Below, in pieces: positions 1 through 9,110 of a stretch of DNA of 64,000 nucleotides (position 1 is its first letter; each line of letters opens with the position of its first letter). Source of the stretch: Faecalibacterium sp. (GTDB taxonomy: Bacteria; Bacillota; Clostridia; Oscillospirales; Ruminococcaceae). The notes under the pieces were generated by a model, which was given only the letters and a program-made list of their open reading frames with translations, searched no databases and had not been told where the DNA came from. The stretch lies in contig JALCRP010000002.1 in assembly GCA_022652735.1 (NCBI GenBank), positions 62,001-126,000 of the forward strand, written 5' to 3'. The translations under genes were made by a program, and so were the position numbers.

Positions 1-939
1 AACATCGCCTATCAGGGCAAGTACGGCCTTGAGATTTTGGAGGATACCTGCGGCATCTCGAAGCGGGATCAGCATATCGTCGAATACGACGGCTGCGCCA
101 ACTTTATGAAAGGCGCAATCGAATGCGCCGATAAGGTGACGACCGTCAGCCCGACTTATGCGCAGGAAATCCTTGACCCGTGGTTTGCCCACGGGCTGGA
201 CGCGCTGCTGCGCGAAAAGCAGTATAAGCTTTGCGGCATTTTGAACGGCATCGACACAGAAATCAATAACCCCTCGACCGACCCAAGCCTTCCGGCACAC
301 TATTCGGTGAAGAGCTTCAAAAAAGGCAAACCAAAGTGCAAAGAGGCCTTGCAGGATCGTTTTGCCCTCGAAAAGGATGGCAGCCCCGTGTTTGCGGTGG
401 TCAGCCGTTTGGTGGGCATGAAGGGCCTTGACCTTTTGCAGAGCATTGCCGATGCCCTTGTAAATGATGGCGGCATTGAGCTTGTCGTGCTTGGCACGGG
501 CGAAAGCGGCTATGAGGCGTTCTTCTCTGATCTCGCCGCACGGCATCCGGGCCGCGTGGGCACGGTGATCGGATTTGACTCTAAGCTGGCGCAGCAAATC
601 TATGCCGGCGCGGATGTCTTTGTAATGCCCTCGAAGAGCGAACCGTGCGGGCTGGCGCAGATGGTATCCTGCCGGTATGGCACGGTGCCGGTTGTACGCG
701 AGACGGGCGGATTGAAAGATTCGATTCAGGATTGCACCTTGGGCGAAGGCAACGGCTTTGCGTTTGCGGATTATTCCGCGCACGACTTGTACGACGCCTG
801 CTGGCGCGCCAAAGAGCTTTACTGGAAAAAAGAGGATTGGGAGAACTTGGTGGCGTATGCCATGCGCTGCGATTTTAGCTGGGCACTTTCCGCCAAGAGC
901 TACGAGGGCCTGTACAACGAGACAGTCAATCTCTGGTAA
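1..939 (+). CDS. glgA: Glycogen synthase, 3' part (5' end outside window)
   Basis: The frame is open from base 1, so the N-terminus lies upstream of the window; about 312 codons are present. Glycogen synthase (GT5) adds glucose from ADP-glucose to the growing alpha-1,4-glucan in the cytoplasm. The visible part starts at the conserved NIAYQGKYG stretch that ends the N-terminal Rossmann domain. It continues with TTVSPTYAQEI, the linker LCGILNGIDTEI, the nucleotide-sugar domain start FAVVSRLVGMKGLDLL, and the donor-site motif SEPCGLAQM with the catalytic glutamate (family form EPCGLTQ). The C-terminus is complete and a strong terminator follows at once. The other glg genes would be expected upstream, but this cannot be checked here. 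Confidence 0.95.
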   Translation, partial: NIAYQGKYGLEILEDTCGISKRDQHIVEYDGCANFMKGAIECADKVTTVSPTYAQEILDPWFAHGLDALLREKQYKLCGILNGIDTEINNPSTDPSLPAHYSVKSFKKGKPKCKEALQDRFALEKDGSPVFAVVSRLVGMKGLDLLQSIADALVNDGGIELVVLGTGESGYEAFFSDLAARHPGRVGTVIGFDSKLAQQIYAGADVFVMPSKSEPCGLAQMVSCRYGTVPVVRETGGLKDSIQDCTLGEGNGFAFADYSAHDLYDACWRAKELYWKKEDWENLVAYAMRCDFSWALSAKSYEGLYNETVNLW

Positions 940-954
940 ATTTTGCACAAAATG

Positions 955-995
955 AAAGCGCCTGCTTCCCCCTTTGGGGAGGCAGGCGCTTTTTG
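955..995 (+). terminator. Rho-independent terminator after glgA
   Basis: AAAGCGCCTGC (955-965) pairs with GCAGGCGCTTT (982-992), with further C/G pairs inside, and the T-run overlaps the 3' arm. It closes the glgA transcript. Confidence 0.9.
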
Positions 996-1030
996 CGATT
1001 TTTATGGAAAAGCGGCGGCGCGCAGGCGGC

Positions 1031-1699
1031 TCAAACCATAGCGGCCTGCCCCTGCTTTTTCTCGGCGGGCTTTTTGGCAGCAGGTTTTTGCTTGGGTGGC
1101 TTTTCGGCGTCCCGTTTCAGGCCGGTGTTCCACAGCAAAAGGCATTCGCGGCTGGGGATAGGGCCAAGGCTGTAATAGCCGCGGTTCTCGGTGTTCATTT
1201 GGACATAGGCCACGCGATGGTTGCAGCGGTTCGGCTCGTCCGTGACGGTTTCAATCGTCTTTTTACGGATGGGCTTTTCTTCGTAGTATGGGTCCCACAG
1301 CTCGCAGACACCGTTATGCGCGCCGACGATCAGCACATAATGCCCACAGCCCAGAAGGCAGCGCGTTACGGCTACGGCCCCTTGCTCAAGCGCTTTGTTC
1401 AGCTCGCTGCCGGGGCCGAGAAAAATATCCTTTGAGTGCAGCGTTTTGCAGCGGATGGGAAAATGGCAGCTCTGCGCGTAGGAGTTCATCCAGCGGCACA
1501 AAAACTTCAGCGCGGCACCGCTGGTGCCCATATAGCCGGGGCGGCCCTGCTGATCGCAGTCGTCAAGGCTGTACTGATATACGGCCTTCAGCAGGCAGGG
1601 CCGAATCTGTTTTCGGTCAAAAAGGTAGTTCAAAGCATTCAAAAGGCTGGTTGGGCCACAATCATACTCGGATACTTGATAACTCAGCGGAATAGGCAT
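1031..1699 (-). CDS. C39-like cysteine peptidase family protein, cytosolic
   Basis: A 222-residue protein of the papain-like peptidase C39 superfamily. Cys14 sits in YDCGPTSLLNAL, His120 in GCGHYVLIVG and Asp136 in LWDP, the order of a Cys-His-Asp triad; Gln8 may be the oxyanion residue. There is no signal peptide or membrane segment and no ABC transporter domains, so it is not a bacteriocin-exporting C39 fusion. The C-terminal 25 residues are rich in Lys, Pro and Ala. The start at 1699 is preferred because AAAGGAGT lies just before it; an in-frame ATG at 1747 overlaps the promoter. Substrate is unknown. A similar, smaller protein is encoded at 8470-9090. Confidence 0.75.
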   Translation of the reverse strand: MPIPLSYQVSEYDCGPTSLLNALNYLFDRKQIRPCLLKAVYQYSLDDCDQQGRPGYMGTSGAALKFLCRWMNSYAQSCHFPIRCKTLHSKDIFLGPGSELNKALEQGAVAVTRCLLGCGHYVLIVGAHNGVCELWDPYYEEKPIRKKTIETVTDEPNRCNHRVAYVQMNTENRGYYSLGPIPSRECLLLWNTGLKRDAEKPPKQKPAAKKPAEKKQGQAAMV

Positions 1700-1752
1700 G
1701 CAAAAGAACTCCTTTTTTACGTCAATTTGTGTTGCGTGGGTAGACAATAGCC

Positions 1753-1782
1753 AGTATAAAAAACATTACCCGGAAATGTCAA
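1753..1782 (-). promoter_or_regulatory. Sigma-A promoter for the C39-like gene
   Basis: On the minus strand TTGACA (1782-1777) and TATACT (1758-1753) are separated by 18 bases. The start codon at 1699 is about 50 bases downstream. Confidence 0.8.
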
Positions 1783-1790
1783 GATAATTA

Positions 1791-1819
1791 TTGACAGAAG
1801 CGGCTTTTTTCTCTATACT
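1791..1819 (+). promoter_or_regulatory. Sigma-A promoter for the peptide-transporter operon
   Basis: TTGACA (1791-1796) and TATACT (1814-1819) with a 17-base spacer, back to back with the promoter on the other strand (only 8 bases between the two -35 boxes). The roughly 90-base leader holds two small hairpins: AAAGGG/CCCTTT near 1835-1855 and GCGGGC/GCCCGC near 1882-1898. Confidence 0.85.
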
Positions 1820-1915
1820 GACATCGTTTATAAAAGGGCACTTTGTACCCTTTCACTAACCGCCGGCTAACCGCCGGCTGAGCGGGCTTGCGGCCCGCCG
1901 AACAGGGATGGAAAG

Positions 1916-3580
1916 ATGAAAAAAGTTTCTCGCCGTAATTTCTTAAAGGTTGTGGGTGCTTCGGCGGCAGTTTCGACGCTCGCCGGGCTTTTGAGCGGCT
2001 GCGGCAGCGCATCAAGCGGCAGTATGGCGGCTGGCACCGCCGGAAGCGCCTCAACTTCTTCTCAGGGCGCGGCTGCCGATGTGGTGAACATCGGCAGCAC
2101 GGGCAGCCTGAGCAGCCTGAACCCGCTTTTGATCGATGCTACGCTGATGGCACAGTATGCGGACATGCTGCAGTTCAGCCCGCTTGTGGCCATGAACGAG
2201 AACGTCGATTTCGATATGATGCTTGCGGACAAGATCGAAACCGAAGATAACCTTACTTACACCGTACATATCAACGAGGACGCCAAATGGAGCGACGGCG
2301 AGCCGATCACGGCTTCCGACGTGAAATTTACGCTGACGCGCCTTGCCAGCAGCGTAATCGCCAACCCGACAATGGGGCTTTCCTCTCTGGTAGGCACCGA
2401 CGACGACACGGGCTATTTGCCCGAAGGCGTGACGGAACTGGAAGGCGTACAGGCCGTCGACGAAAAAACCTGCACCTTTACCTTCAAATATGCCGTCAAC
2501 CGCATCAGCTTTTTGAACAGCTATGCGCAGTATTTCTTTATCGTGCCCGAGCATGTGCTGAAGGATGTCTCAGAAAAAGACCTCACCACCTATGATTGGT
2601 TTAACGCGCCGACCGTCGTTTCCGGCCCGTATATCTGCACGGGCAAGGATAACGACCACTATGTCAGCTACAAGGCAAATGAGGCCTACTGGAAAGGCGC
2701 CCCGAAAATCGCCAACCTGAACATCAAAATCGTGGAGGGCGCACAGCTTTTGACGGGCCTGCAAAGCGGAGAGCTGGACATTGTTCCGCCGCTTTTGGGC
2801 ACGATCAATCAATCGGATTATGAAAGCGTACTGAGCTTGCCCAATGTCGAAGCAGGCTACGGCGACGCCTATTCCGTCGAGGGGCTGTTTATCAACTGCA
2901 AGACGATCCCTGAGGCCGAAATCCGTCAGGCATTGCTGATCGGGCTGGATCGCCAGACGATCATCGACGGCCTTTTGGGCGGCGAAGCGGATTTGTGCGA
3001 TGGCTTTGCCGTGCCGGCCGGCCCGTATGCAAGCGGCCTGACGCCCACCGCGTTTGACGCGGGCAAGGCGGCCGAGCTTGTAAAAACCGCGACGGCAAAC
3101 GGCTGGGATGCCAGCAAAACGTATGAGCTTTACCTGAACAGCGGCGAGGATATTTTAATCAACGCGGCGACTGTGGCGCAGACCTACTGGAAGGCTGCCG
3201 GCATCAACGTAAACATCAATACGGTTGATCTGGGCACTCTGATGGGCATGGCCGAAGGCGGCAAGGGCGATATGTACGGCGTGCAGTATACCTACCCGCC
3301 CGTTGACCCGACCATCGACATCCAGTATGTGCTGGGCAGCTGGTGCGGCTATGAAAGCGACACTGTGACGCAGAACCTCGATACCATGCTTTCCACCAAC
3401 GATACCGACACCTATAAAAAGGCGTTGGCGGCGATCGACGAAGAAATGCAGGCCAATGTGCCGATCGTTGACTTGTACGTCAGCGGGTCGCTCGGGGCGG
3501 TGGCCAAGCGCCTTACAGGCGCAAAGGCAACGGTATATGGCTGCCTGAACAATGTGGAAACCTGGACGATCAGCCAGTAA
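1916..3580 (+). CDS. Peptide ABC transporter substrate-binding lipoprotein (family 5)
   Basis: A 554-residue extracellular solute-binding protein of family 5 (OppA/DppA type). It captures oligopeptides or similar solutes outside the membrane and hands them to the permeases encoded downstream. The N-terminus MKKVSRRNFLKVV has a textbook twin-arginine motif (SRRNFLK, Arg6-Arg7), then a hydrophobic stretch and a lipobox LLSGC with Cys29 as lipid anchor. A Ser/Ala/Gly-rich linker follows. Family landmarks are SLNPLLIDATL near the mature N-terminus, WSDGEPITASDVKFTL, and VDPTIDIQYVLGSWCGYES near the end. It is the first gene of the operon, with a weak terminator between it and the ATPase gene, which usually raises binding-protein dosage. 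The solute cannot be told from sequence; nickel or glutathione relatives are possible. Confidence 0.9.
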   Translation: MKKVSRRNFLKVVGASAAVSTLAGLLSGCGSASSGSMAAGTAGSASTSSQGAAADVVNIGSTGSLSSLNPLLIDATLMAQYADMLQFSPLVAMNENVDFDMMLADKIETEDNLTYTVHINEDAKWSDGEPITASDVKFTLTRLASSVIANPTMGLSSLVGTDDDTGYLPEGVTELEGVQAVDEKTCTFTFKYAVNRISFLNSYAQYFFIVPEHVLKDVSEKDLTTYDWFNAPTVVSGPYICTGKDNDHYVSYKANEAYWKGAPKIANLNIKIVEGAQLLTGLQSGELDIVPPLLGTINQSDYESVLSLPNVEAGYGDAYSVEGLFINCKTIPEAEIRQALLIGLDRQTIIDGLLGGEADLCDGFAVPAGPYASGLTPTAFDAGKAAELVKTATANGWDASKTYELYLNSGEDILINAATVAQTYWKAAGINVNINTVDLGTLMGMAEGGKGDMYGVQYTYPPVDPTIDIQYVLGSWCGYESDTVTQNLDTMLSTNDTDTYKKALAAIDEEMQANVPIVDLYVSGSLGAVAKRLTGAKATVYGCLNNVETWTISQ

Positions 3581-3590
3581 GGCACTTTAA

Positions 3591-3636
3591 CGGCAGGGCA
3601 AACCCGCTTTTCGGGGCGGCGGCTCTGCTGTTTTTT
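3591..3636 (+). terminator. Partial terminator / mRNA-stabilising hairpin
   Basis: CGGCAGGGC (3591-3599) pairs, with two G-U pairs, with GGCTCTGCTG (3621-3630), followed by six T. It lies between the binding-protein gene and oppD, so it probably reduces rather than blocks read-through. Confidence 0.65.
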
Positions 3637-3686
3637 ATCGAAGGAAAAAGGGGTGACCCGCGGGGGCGGGCTGCAGGAGTTTTGGG

Positions 3687-4658
3687 GTGAAACATCTACT
3701 GGAAGTTAAAAATCTGACAACTGCATTTTCCGGCCGTCGGGGCACCGGCGCAGCTGTGGACGGCGTGAGCTTTTCGATTGATGCGGGCGAAACCGTATGC
3801 ATCGTGGGCGAATCAGGCTGCGGCAAAAGCGTAACCTGCCTTTCGCTGCTGGGGCTTTTGCCGCGCAACGGCAAGGTGACGGGCGGCAGCGCCGTGTTTG
3901 ATGGGCAGGAGCTGCTTTCCATGACGGAAAAACAGCTCGATACGATTCGCGGCAACGGCATCGGCATGATCTTTCAGGATGCGCTTTCGGCGCTCGATCC
4001 GGTTTTGACGATCGGCAGCCAGCTGACGGAGAGCATCCGCGCCCATCTGCCGCTTGGCCGCGCCGAGGCAAATGCGCGTGCCGAGGCGCTTTTAACGCGC
4101 GTCGGCTTGCCCGACCCGGCTTCCGCCATGAAAAAATATCCGCATACGCTTTCGGGCGGGCAGCGTCAGCGCGTGATGATTGCAATGGCGCTTGCCTGCG
4201 AGCCGAAGCTTTTGATCGCGGACGAGCCGACGACGGCGCTCGATGTGACGATTCAGGCACAGATCATGGCGCTTTTGAAGCAGCTGCAAGCCGAAAACGG
4301 CATGGCGATTTTGCTGATCACGCACGACATCGGCTTGGTGGCGCAGATGGCCGACCGGGTACTTGTGATGTATGCCGGGCAGCTTGTAGAGCAGGCGGAC
4401 GTAAAGGCGCTGTTCCATGCGCCGGGCCACCCCTATACGCAGGCGCTGCTGCGCAGTGTGCCGGGCATGACGGAAGGCCGCCGCCGGCTGGATTCGATTC
4501 AGGGCAGCGTACCGGAGCATTACCAGAATATCCGCGGCTGCCGCTTTGCCTCGCGCTGCCCGTTTGCGGCCGTGGAATGCGAAAAGCCACAGCCTGTGCG
4601 CGTTACTGCGCCCGGGCATTTCGTGCGCTGCACGATCGCACAGGAGGCAGGGGTATGA
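3687..4658 (+). CDS. oppD: Peptide ABC transporter ATP-binding protein (OppD type)
   Basis: A 323-residue cytoplasmic ATPase that powers peptide import with the OppF-type partner. Walker A is GESGCGKSV, the signature is LSGGQRQRV, Walker B is LLIADEP, followed by the D-loop ALD and the H-loop THD. The C-terminal extension carries the family's cysteine cluster ([15 protein letters not shown]), typical of the oligopeptide/dipeptide subfamily. The start is GTG at 3687 with CAGGAG about 9 bases upstream. The stop codon overlaps the next gene's start (ATGA). Confidence 0.93.
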   Translation: MKHLLEVKNLTTAFSGRRGTGAAVDGVSFSIDAGETVCIVGESGCGKSVTCLSLLGLLPRNGKVTGGSAVFDGQELLSMTEKQLDTIRGNGIGMIFQDALSALDPVLTIGSQLTESIRAHLPLGRAEANARAEALLTRVGLPDPASAMKKYPHTLSGGQRQRVMIAMALACEPKLLIADEPTTALDVTIQAQIMALLKQLQAENGMAILLITHDIGLVAQMADRVLVMYAGQLVEQADVKALFHAPGHPYTQALLRSVPGMTEGRRRLDSIQGSVPEHYQNIRGCRFASRCPFAAVECEKPQPVRVTAPGHFVRCTIAQEAGV

Positions 4659-5650
4659 GCGAAGAAACCAAAGTGCCGCTGCTGCGCGTGGAACACCTTA
4701 AAAAATATTACCCCGTGCGCGGCGGCCTGATTACCCACACGATAGGGCAGGTACATGCCGTGGACGATGTAAGCTTTACGATTTCGGCGGGCGAAACGCT
4801 TGGCCTCGTGGGGGAATCGGGCTGCGGCAAAAGCACGATCGGCCGGCAGATCGCCGGGCTGGAAAAGCCGACGGCCGGCAAAGTGTTTTACGACGGCAAA
4901 GAGATTTCGGCCATGACGCCGGCGCAGCTTGCGCCCATCCGCACACAAATCCAGATGGTGTTTCAGGACAGCTACTCGGCGCTGAACCCGCGCAAGCGCG
5001 TGTTCGACATTTTGGCCGAGCCGATGTGCTATCATCATCTGGCCGACCGTCGCTCGGCTGATGCAAAAGTGGATCATCTTTTAGAGATGGTGGGCCTGCC
5101 GAAAAACGCGAAGGAACGCTATCCGCATGAATTTTCGGGCGGGCAGCGCCAGCGCATCGGCATTGCGCGCGCCTTGAGCCTTTCGCCGCGGCTGTTGATT
5201 TTGGACGAGCCGGTTTCGGCGCTGGATGTCTCTGTGCAGGCGCAGGTATTGAACCTGCTGCGCGATCTGCAAAAAGAGCTGGGCCTCGCCTATCTCTTTA
5301 TCGGGCACGGCCTCGCGGCGGTGGATTATATTTCCGACCGCGTCGCTGTAATGTACCTCGGCAAGCTGGAAGAAATCGCGCCGTCGTCGGTATTGTTTCG
5401 CAGCCCGGTGCATCCGTATACGCGCGCTTTGCTGGCGGCCGCCCCAAAGCCGAACCCCGACACCCGCGCGGCCTATAAAGCGCCGCTTCAGGGCGAGGTT
5501 GGCTCGGCGATCGACCCGCCCGCGGGCTGCCGCTTTGCCTCGCGCTGCCCGTATGCGGTTGAAAGCTGCCGAAAAGCCGCCCCGGCGCTGGTTTCGGTAG
5601 GGCCAGGCCATTTTGCGGCCTGCCCCGTTGTGACAAAGGAGGGCGTGTGA
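4655..5650 (+). CDS. oppF: Peptide ABC transporter ATP-binding protein (OppF type)
   Basis: A 331-residue second ATPase of the transporter. Walker A is GESGCGKST, the signature is [10 protein letters not shown], Walker B is [12 protein letters not shown]. It also ends with the oligopeptide-family cysteine motif ([15 protein letters not shown]). The ATG at 4655 overlaps the oppD stop by four bases, so the two are translationally coupled; longer in-frame starts lie inside oppD and are rejected. The H-loop histidine is in [10 protein letters not shown] (GHG instead of the more common SHD), which is seen in some OppF proteins. Confidence 0.93.
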   Translation: MSEETKVPLLRVEHLKKYYPVRGGLITHTIGQVHAVDDVSFTISAGETLGLVGESGCGKSTIGRQIAGLEKPTAGKVFYDGKEISAMTPAQLAPIRTQIQMVFQDSYSALNPRKRVFDILAEPMCYHHLADRRSADAKVDHLLEMVGLPKNAKERYPHEFSGGQRQRIGIARALSLSPRLLILDEPVSALDVSVQAQVLNLLRDLQKELGLAYLFIGHGLAAVDYISDRVAVMYLGKLEEIAPSSVLFRSPVHPYTRALLAAAPKPNPDTRAAYKAPLQGEVGSAIDPPAGCRFASRCPYAVESCRKAAPALVSVGPGHFAACPVVTKEGV

Positions 5651-5651
5651 T

Positions 5652-6599
5652 ATGACGAAATATATCCTGAAACGCATCCTTGTCGCCATCCCGGTATTGA
5701 TCGGCATTACGATTTTGGATTATGCGCTGTGCAGCGCCGCGGGCAGCCCGCTGGCGATGATGCAGAGCGCCCGCACCAGCGCTGCGGCTCTGGCCCAGAA
5801 AGAGATTGCGCTCGGGCTGGATCAGCCCGTGTACGTGCAGTATTTCATCTGGCTTAAACAAATTTTACAGGGCAACCTCGGCGTGAGCTATAAAACGTTC
5901 GAGCCTGTCAGCAGCATGATCGCAAGCCATCTCGGCCCGACGCTGCTTTTGATGGGCACAAGCTTGATCGTTAGCCTGCTTTTGAGCCTGCCCGCGGGCA
6001 TCTACAGCGCCGCACATCAGTATTCCAAGGGCGACTACACGGTGGTGGGGCTTTCGTTTTTGTCCTCAAGCATCCCAAGCTTTTTTCTGGCGCTGCTTTT
6101 GATCTATCTGTTTACGGTGCAGCTCGGCTGGCTGCCCTCCTCGGGCATGATGACGCTGGGCAGCGGCGGCGGCGCACTGGATGTGGCCCGCCACATGGTA
6201 ATGCCTGTGATTGTGCTGGCCGTGGGCATGGCGGGCACGAATATCCGCTATTTCCGCAGCGCAATGCTCGAAATTTTGCAAAAGGATTATCTGCGCACAG
6301 CCCGCGCCAAAGGCATCGGCCGCTGGCGCGTAATGAACCGCCATGCGCTGCGCAATGCGCTTTTGACGGTGATTACCGTGATCGGCATGGAGATCCCGGT
6401 ATTATTCGGCGGCGCGGTGATCATCGAACAGGTGTTCAGCTGGCCGGGGCTGGGGCTGATGACGATGAACGCCATCAGCAGCCGCGATTATCCGGTTATC
6501 ATGGGCGTGTGCCTGTTTTCGGCCGTGGTGGTGCTTGTCAGCAACATCGTAACGGATATTTTGTATGCGATGGCGGACCCCACCATCGAGCTGAAATAA
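5652..6599 (+). CDS. oppB: Peptide ABC transporter permease (OppB/DppB type)
   Basis: A 315-residue inner-membrane permease with about six transmembrane segments; the first is IPVLIGITILDYALCSAAG. The binding-protein-dependent transport domain is visible, with the EAA-like coupling loop RTARAKGIGRWRVMNRHALRNAL that contacts the ATPases. The C-terminal WPGLGLMTMNAISSRDYPVIMG stretch is typical of DppB/GsiC proteins. It starts one base after the oppF stop. It forms the translocation pore with OppC. Confidence 0.92.
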   Translation: MTKYILKRILVAIPVLIGITILDYALCSAAGSPLAMMQSARTSAAALAQKEIALGLDQPVYVQYFIWLKQILQGNLGVSYKTFEPVSSMIASHLGPTLLLMGTSLIVSLLLSLPAGIYSAAHQYSKGDYTVVGLSFLSSSIPSFFLALLLIYLFTVQLGWLPSSGMMTLGSGGGALDVARHMVMPVIVLAVGMAGTNIRYFRSAMLEILQKDYLRTARAKGIGRWRVMNRHALRNALLTVITVIGMEIPVLFGGAVIIEQVFSWPGLGLMTMNAISSRDYPVIMGVCLFSAVVVLVSNIVTDILYAMADPTIELK

Positions 6600-6611
6600 G
6601 GGGGCGGGCAA

Positions 6612-7574
6612 ATGATTTGGAATTTGTTCGGTTTTGCCCGCAGCGAGGAGCAAAAAGCGCTGGCCCGGGCACAGCAGCAGAAAAAGCAGGCTGCCGAGGC
6701 CGACCGCAAGGCCAGCGAAATGGAGATGAGCGAAAGCTATCTGCGCAGCGTATGGCGGCGCTTTTGCCGCCACAAGCTGGCGATGGTCAGCTTCTTTTTG
6801 CTGGCGGCGATCGTAGGGGCGGCGTTGCTTGCGCCGTGGATCGCCCCGTATGACCCCACCGAGATCACACCGCAGTTTTCGGCCGCGCCAAGCGCCGCCC
6901 ACTGGCTTGGCACCGATCAGGTGGGCCGGGATGTGTTCAGCCGCGTTTTGTACGCCACGCGCGTCAGCCTTTTGGTAGGCGTGGCCGCGGCGGCGATCTC
7001 GACGGGCATCGGCGTGGTGCTGGGGCTGCTTTCGGGCTATTTTGGCGGCGTCATCGATATGATTGTGATGCGCGTGACGGATATGGTGATGAGCTTCCCG
7101 TACATTTTGCTGGTACTGGTGGCGGCGGCGGTGTTCCGCCCGGGGCTTGTAACGATCATCCTGATTCTGGCCTTTGTCGATTGGCCGGGCGTGGCGCGCC
7201 TTGTGCGCGGCAACGTGCTGAGCCTGCGCGAGACAAACTTTGTGAAAAGCGACCTTGTAGCCGGCATGCCGAAACGGCATATCCTCATCTCGGAGATTCT
7301 GCCGAACACGCTGGCGCCCGTTTTGGTGTACGCCACGAGCGTAACGGCGCTGAGCATCCTCGACGAGGCGGCACTTTCGTTTTTGGGCCTTGGCATCCAG
7401 CCGCCGGCGGCTTCGCTCGGCAATATGCTGAACGGCGCCCAGAGCCTTACGATCCTGACGGGAAAGGTGTGGCTGTGGATTCCGCCCGGAATTGTGCTGA
7501 TTTTGATTGTAGTGGCGATTAACTTTATCGGCGACGCGCTGCGCGATGCCGTCGACCCGACCTCGTCGGACTGA
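6612..7574 (+). CDS. oppC: Peptide ABC transporter permease (OppC/DppC type)
   Basis: A 320-residue inner-membrane permease. A polar, charged N-terminal stretch of about 50 residues (rich in Ala, Gln, Lys, Glu) is followed by the OppC N-terminal membrane segment and HWLGTDQVGRDVFSRVLYATRVSL, a hallmark of this subfamily. The coupling loop is near ETNFVKSDLVAGMPKRHIL and the C-terminus has AALSFLGLGIQPPAASLGNML. GGGGG lies before the ATG at 6612. It is the last gene of the operon, which ends at the shared hairpin at 7622. Confidence 0.92.
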   Translation: MIWNLFGFARSEEQKALARAQQQKKQAAEADRKASEMEMSESYLRSVWRRFCRHKLAMVSFFLLAAIVGAALLAPWIAPYDPTEITPQFSAAPSAAHWLGTDQVGRDVFSRVLYATRVSLLVGVAAAAISTGIGVVLGLLSGYFGGVIDMIVMRVTDMVMSFPYILLVLVAAAVFRPGLVTIILILAFVDWPGVARLVRGNVLSLRETNFVKSDLVAGMPKRHILISEILPNTLAPVLVYATSVTALSILDEAALSFLGLGIQPPAASLGNMLNGAQSLTILTGKVWLWIPPGIVLILIVVAINFIGDALRDAVDPTSSD

Positions 7575-7617
7575 ACCGCGGCAAAAGCAAAACGCCGCGC
7601 CGACTTGCAAAAACACA

Positions 7618-7662
7618 AAATCGCCCGAAGGCAGCTATAAAAACTGCTTTCGGGCGATTGAA
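7618..7662. terminator. Bidirectional terminator between oppC and udk
   Basis: A 13-bp stem, CGCCCGAAGGCAG (7622-7634) with CTGCTTTCGGGCG (7644-7656). It is flanked by A-rich sequence on the left and T-containing sequence on the right, so it can serve both converging transcripts. Confidence 0.85.
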
Positions 7663-7681
7663 GTTTTAAGAAAAAGCCAGT

Positions 7682-8332
7682 TTAGCGGGCGCCGTTTTGG
7701 GCATCGCGTTTGCGGATATTGTGCAGGTGATTTTCAATATAGCGCATTAGCATCTGCTGTGCGGCCTCGTTTTCGCCGCCCTGCGGCACGATTAGATCGG
7801 CCTTGCGCTTGGAGGGTTCGACGAAAGCCTCATGCATCGGCTTGACGGTGGTAAGATACTGCTCCACAACGCTGTTGAGCGTACGGCCACGCTCGTTTAC
7901 GTCGCGCAGGATGCGGCGCAAAATACGCTCGTCCGCATCGGTATCCACGAAAATCTTGATGTCGAACAGATCGCACAGGACAGGATCGACAAAAAGCAGA
8001 ATACCCTCGACCAGAATTACCGGCGCAGGCGAGAGCGGAATGGTTGCTTCTGCGCGGTTGTGTACGGTATAATCATACGTAGGGCACTCGACGGAATGGC
8101 CGGACTTCAGCTCCTTCAGCTGATAGATCATCAGCTCGGTATCAAAGGCATCGGGATGATCGTAATTCAGCTTGCGGCGCTCCTCAAACGGCATATCGTC
8201 GTGGCGCTTATAGTAATTGTCATGCGAAACGAGGATGGCCTCATCCTCGCCGAAATGCTCCTTCAGCTTGTTGGCGAGGGTGGTTTTGCCGCTGCCGGTG
8301 CCGCCCGCAATGCCGATAATGATCGTATCCAT
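7682..8332 (-). CDS. udk: Uridine kinase
   Basis: A 216-residue cytoplasmic kinase that phosphorylates uridine and cytidine in pyrimidine salvage. The P-loop is GIAGGTGSGKTTLA near the N-terminus. Further family features are the SHDNYYKRHDDMPFEERRKLNYDHPDAF segment for nucleoside binding and the ILVEGILLFVDPVL (Walker-B-like) strand with IFVDTDADERILRRILRDVNERGR behind it. The length matches the family. The gene is monocistronic, with an extended -10 promoter upstream and the shared terminator downstream. Confidence 0.95.
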   Translation of the reverse strand: MDTIIIGIAGGTGSGKTTLANKLKEHFGEDEAILVSHDNYYKRHDDMPFEERRKLNYDHPDAFDTELMIYQLKELKSGHSVECPTYDYTVHNRAEATIPLSPAPVILVEGILLFVDPVLCDLFDIKIFVDTDADERILRRILRDVNERGRTLNSVVEQYLTTVKPMHEAFVEPSKRKADLIVPQGGENEAAQQMLMRYIENHLHNIRKRDAQNGAR

Positions 8333-8392
8333 CTGCCGTGCTCCTTTGCCGATTTGTTTTGAAACGGTGCGGCCCGCCGGGCCGCCGGAGCT

Positions 8393-8401
8393 ATTATACC
8401 A
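8393..8401 (-). promoter_or_regulatory. Extended -10 promoter for udk
   Basis: The minus strand reads TGGTATAAT (8401-8393), an extended -10 element, about 60 bases before the udk ATG. A weak TTGCAC lies 19 bases upstream. Confidence 0.6.
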
Positions 8402-8469
8402 TAAATCCGAAAGGATTGTGCAATTCTGCCCGCTCCACAGCCAAATGTCGAAAGAAAAGAGAAATTGCC

Positions 8470-9090
8470 ATGAAGAAAATTTTGCAGGCCCCTTATATCG
8501 ACCAAACAGAGCGCTGGGTTTACGGCTGCGAAAGCGTTTCGGCCGTGATGCTGCTGCAATATCTCGGCGTTGCCATCGGGCCGGATACGTTCATCGACGA
8601 ATATCTGCCGCGGGCACAGTCGACGACGCAAAACGGCGAAATGCTGGCCGAAAACCCGGCCTATTATTATATCAACAACCCGCGCGATACCACGGGCTGG
8701 GGCTGCTATGCGCCGTGCATCTGCACGGCGCTGAAAAACGCGCTGGCGGCAGGCGGAAAGGGCGAGGCTTATACCGTTGTGGATGCCAGCGGCAAAACGG
8801 CCGAGGCGCTTTGCCGCGAGTTTATCGATCAGGGCATGCCCGTTGTATTTTGGGCCACGCTGGATTTTGAGCCGAGCGTCGGGACAGACCGCTGGCGCCT
8901 GCCGGACGGGCAGGAATTCATCTGGAAAAACCACGAGCACTGCCTGCTTTTGGTGGGCTATGATGAGGAAAACTATTGGTTCAACGACCCTTGGCATAAT
9001 CACGGATGCTGCCCCTACCCGAAGGCCCTTGTCGAGCAGCGCCACAGAGAACAGGACTTATACGCGGTATCGCTGAAGCCCAACCTATAA
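8470..9090 (+). CDS. C39-like (Peptidase_C39_2 type) family protein
   Basis: A 206-residue protein without signal peptide. Cys20 in VYGCESVSAVMLL, His157 in KNHEHCLLLVGYD and Asp173 in YWFNDPW follow the papain-like C39_2 triad order. The ATG at 8470 is chosen because the family homology begins right after it (QAPYIDQTERWVYGCE); the upstream in-frame codons to 8338 are low-complexity and run through the udk promoter region. The ribosome-binding site is weak (AAAAGAGA). It stands alone between udk and a terminator. The substrate is unknown. Confidence 0.75.
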   Translation: MKKILQAPYIDQTERWVYGCESVSAVMLLQYLGVAIGPDTFIDEYLPRAQSTTQNGEMLAENPAYYYINNPRDTTGWGCYAPCICTALKNALAAGGKGEAYTVVDASGKTAEALCREFIDQGMPVVFWATLDFEPSVGTDRWRLPDGQEFIWKNHEHCLLLVGYDEENYWFNDPWHNHGCCPYPKALVEQRHREQDLYAVSLKPNL

Positions 9091-9110
9091 TACGCCAAGC
9101 CGCACAACAA

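Noticed and set aside
1860..1880. Direct repeat CCGCCGGCTAA as an operator or recombination site
   Set aside because: Only two short copies in a GC-rich leader; probably part of leader hairpins.
6402..7616. A 404-codon minus-strand open frame across oppB/oppC
   Set aside because: Arg/His/Gln-rich antisense shadow of two clear permease genes.
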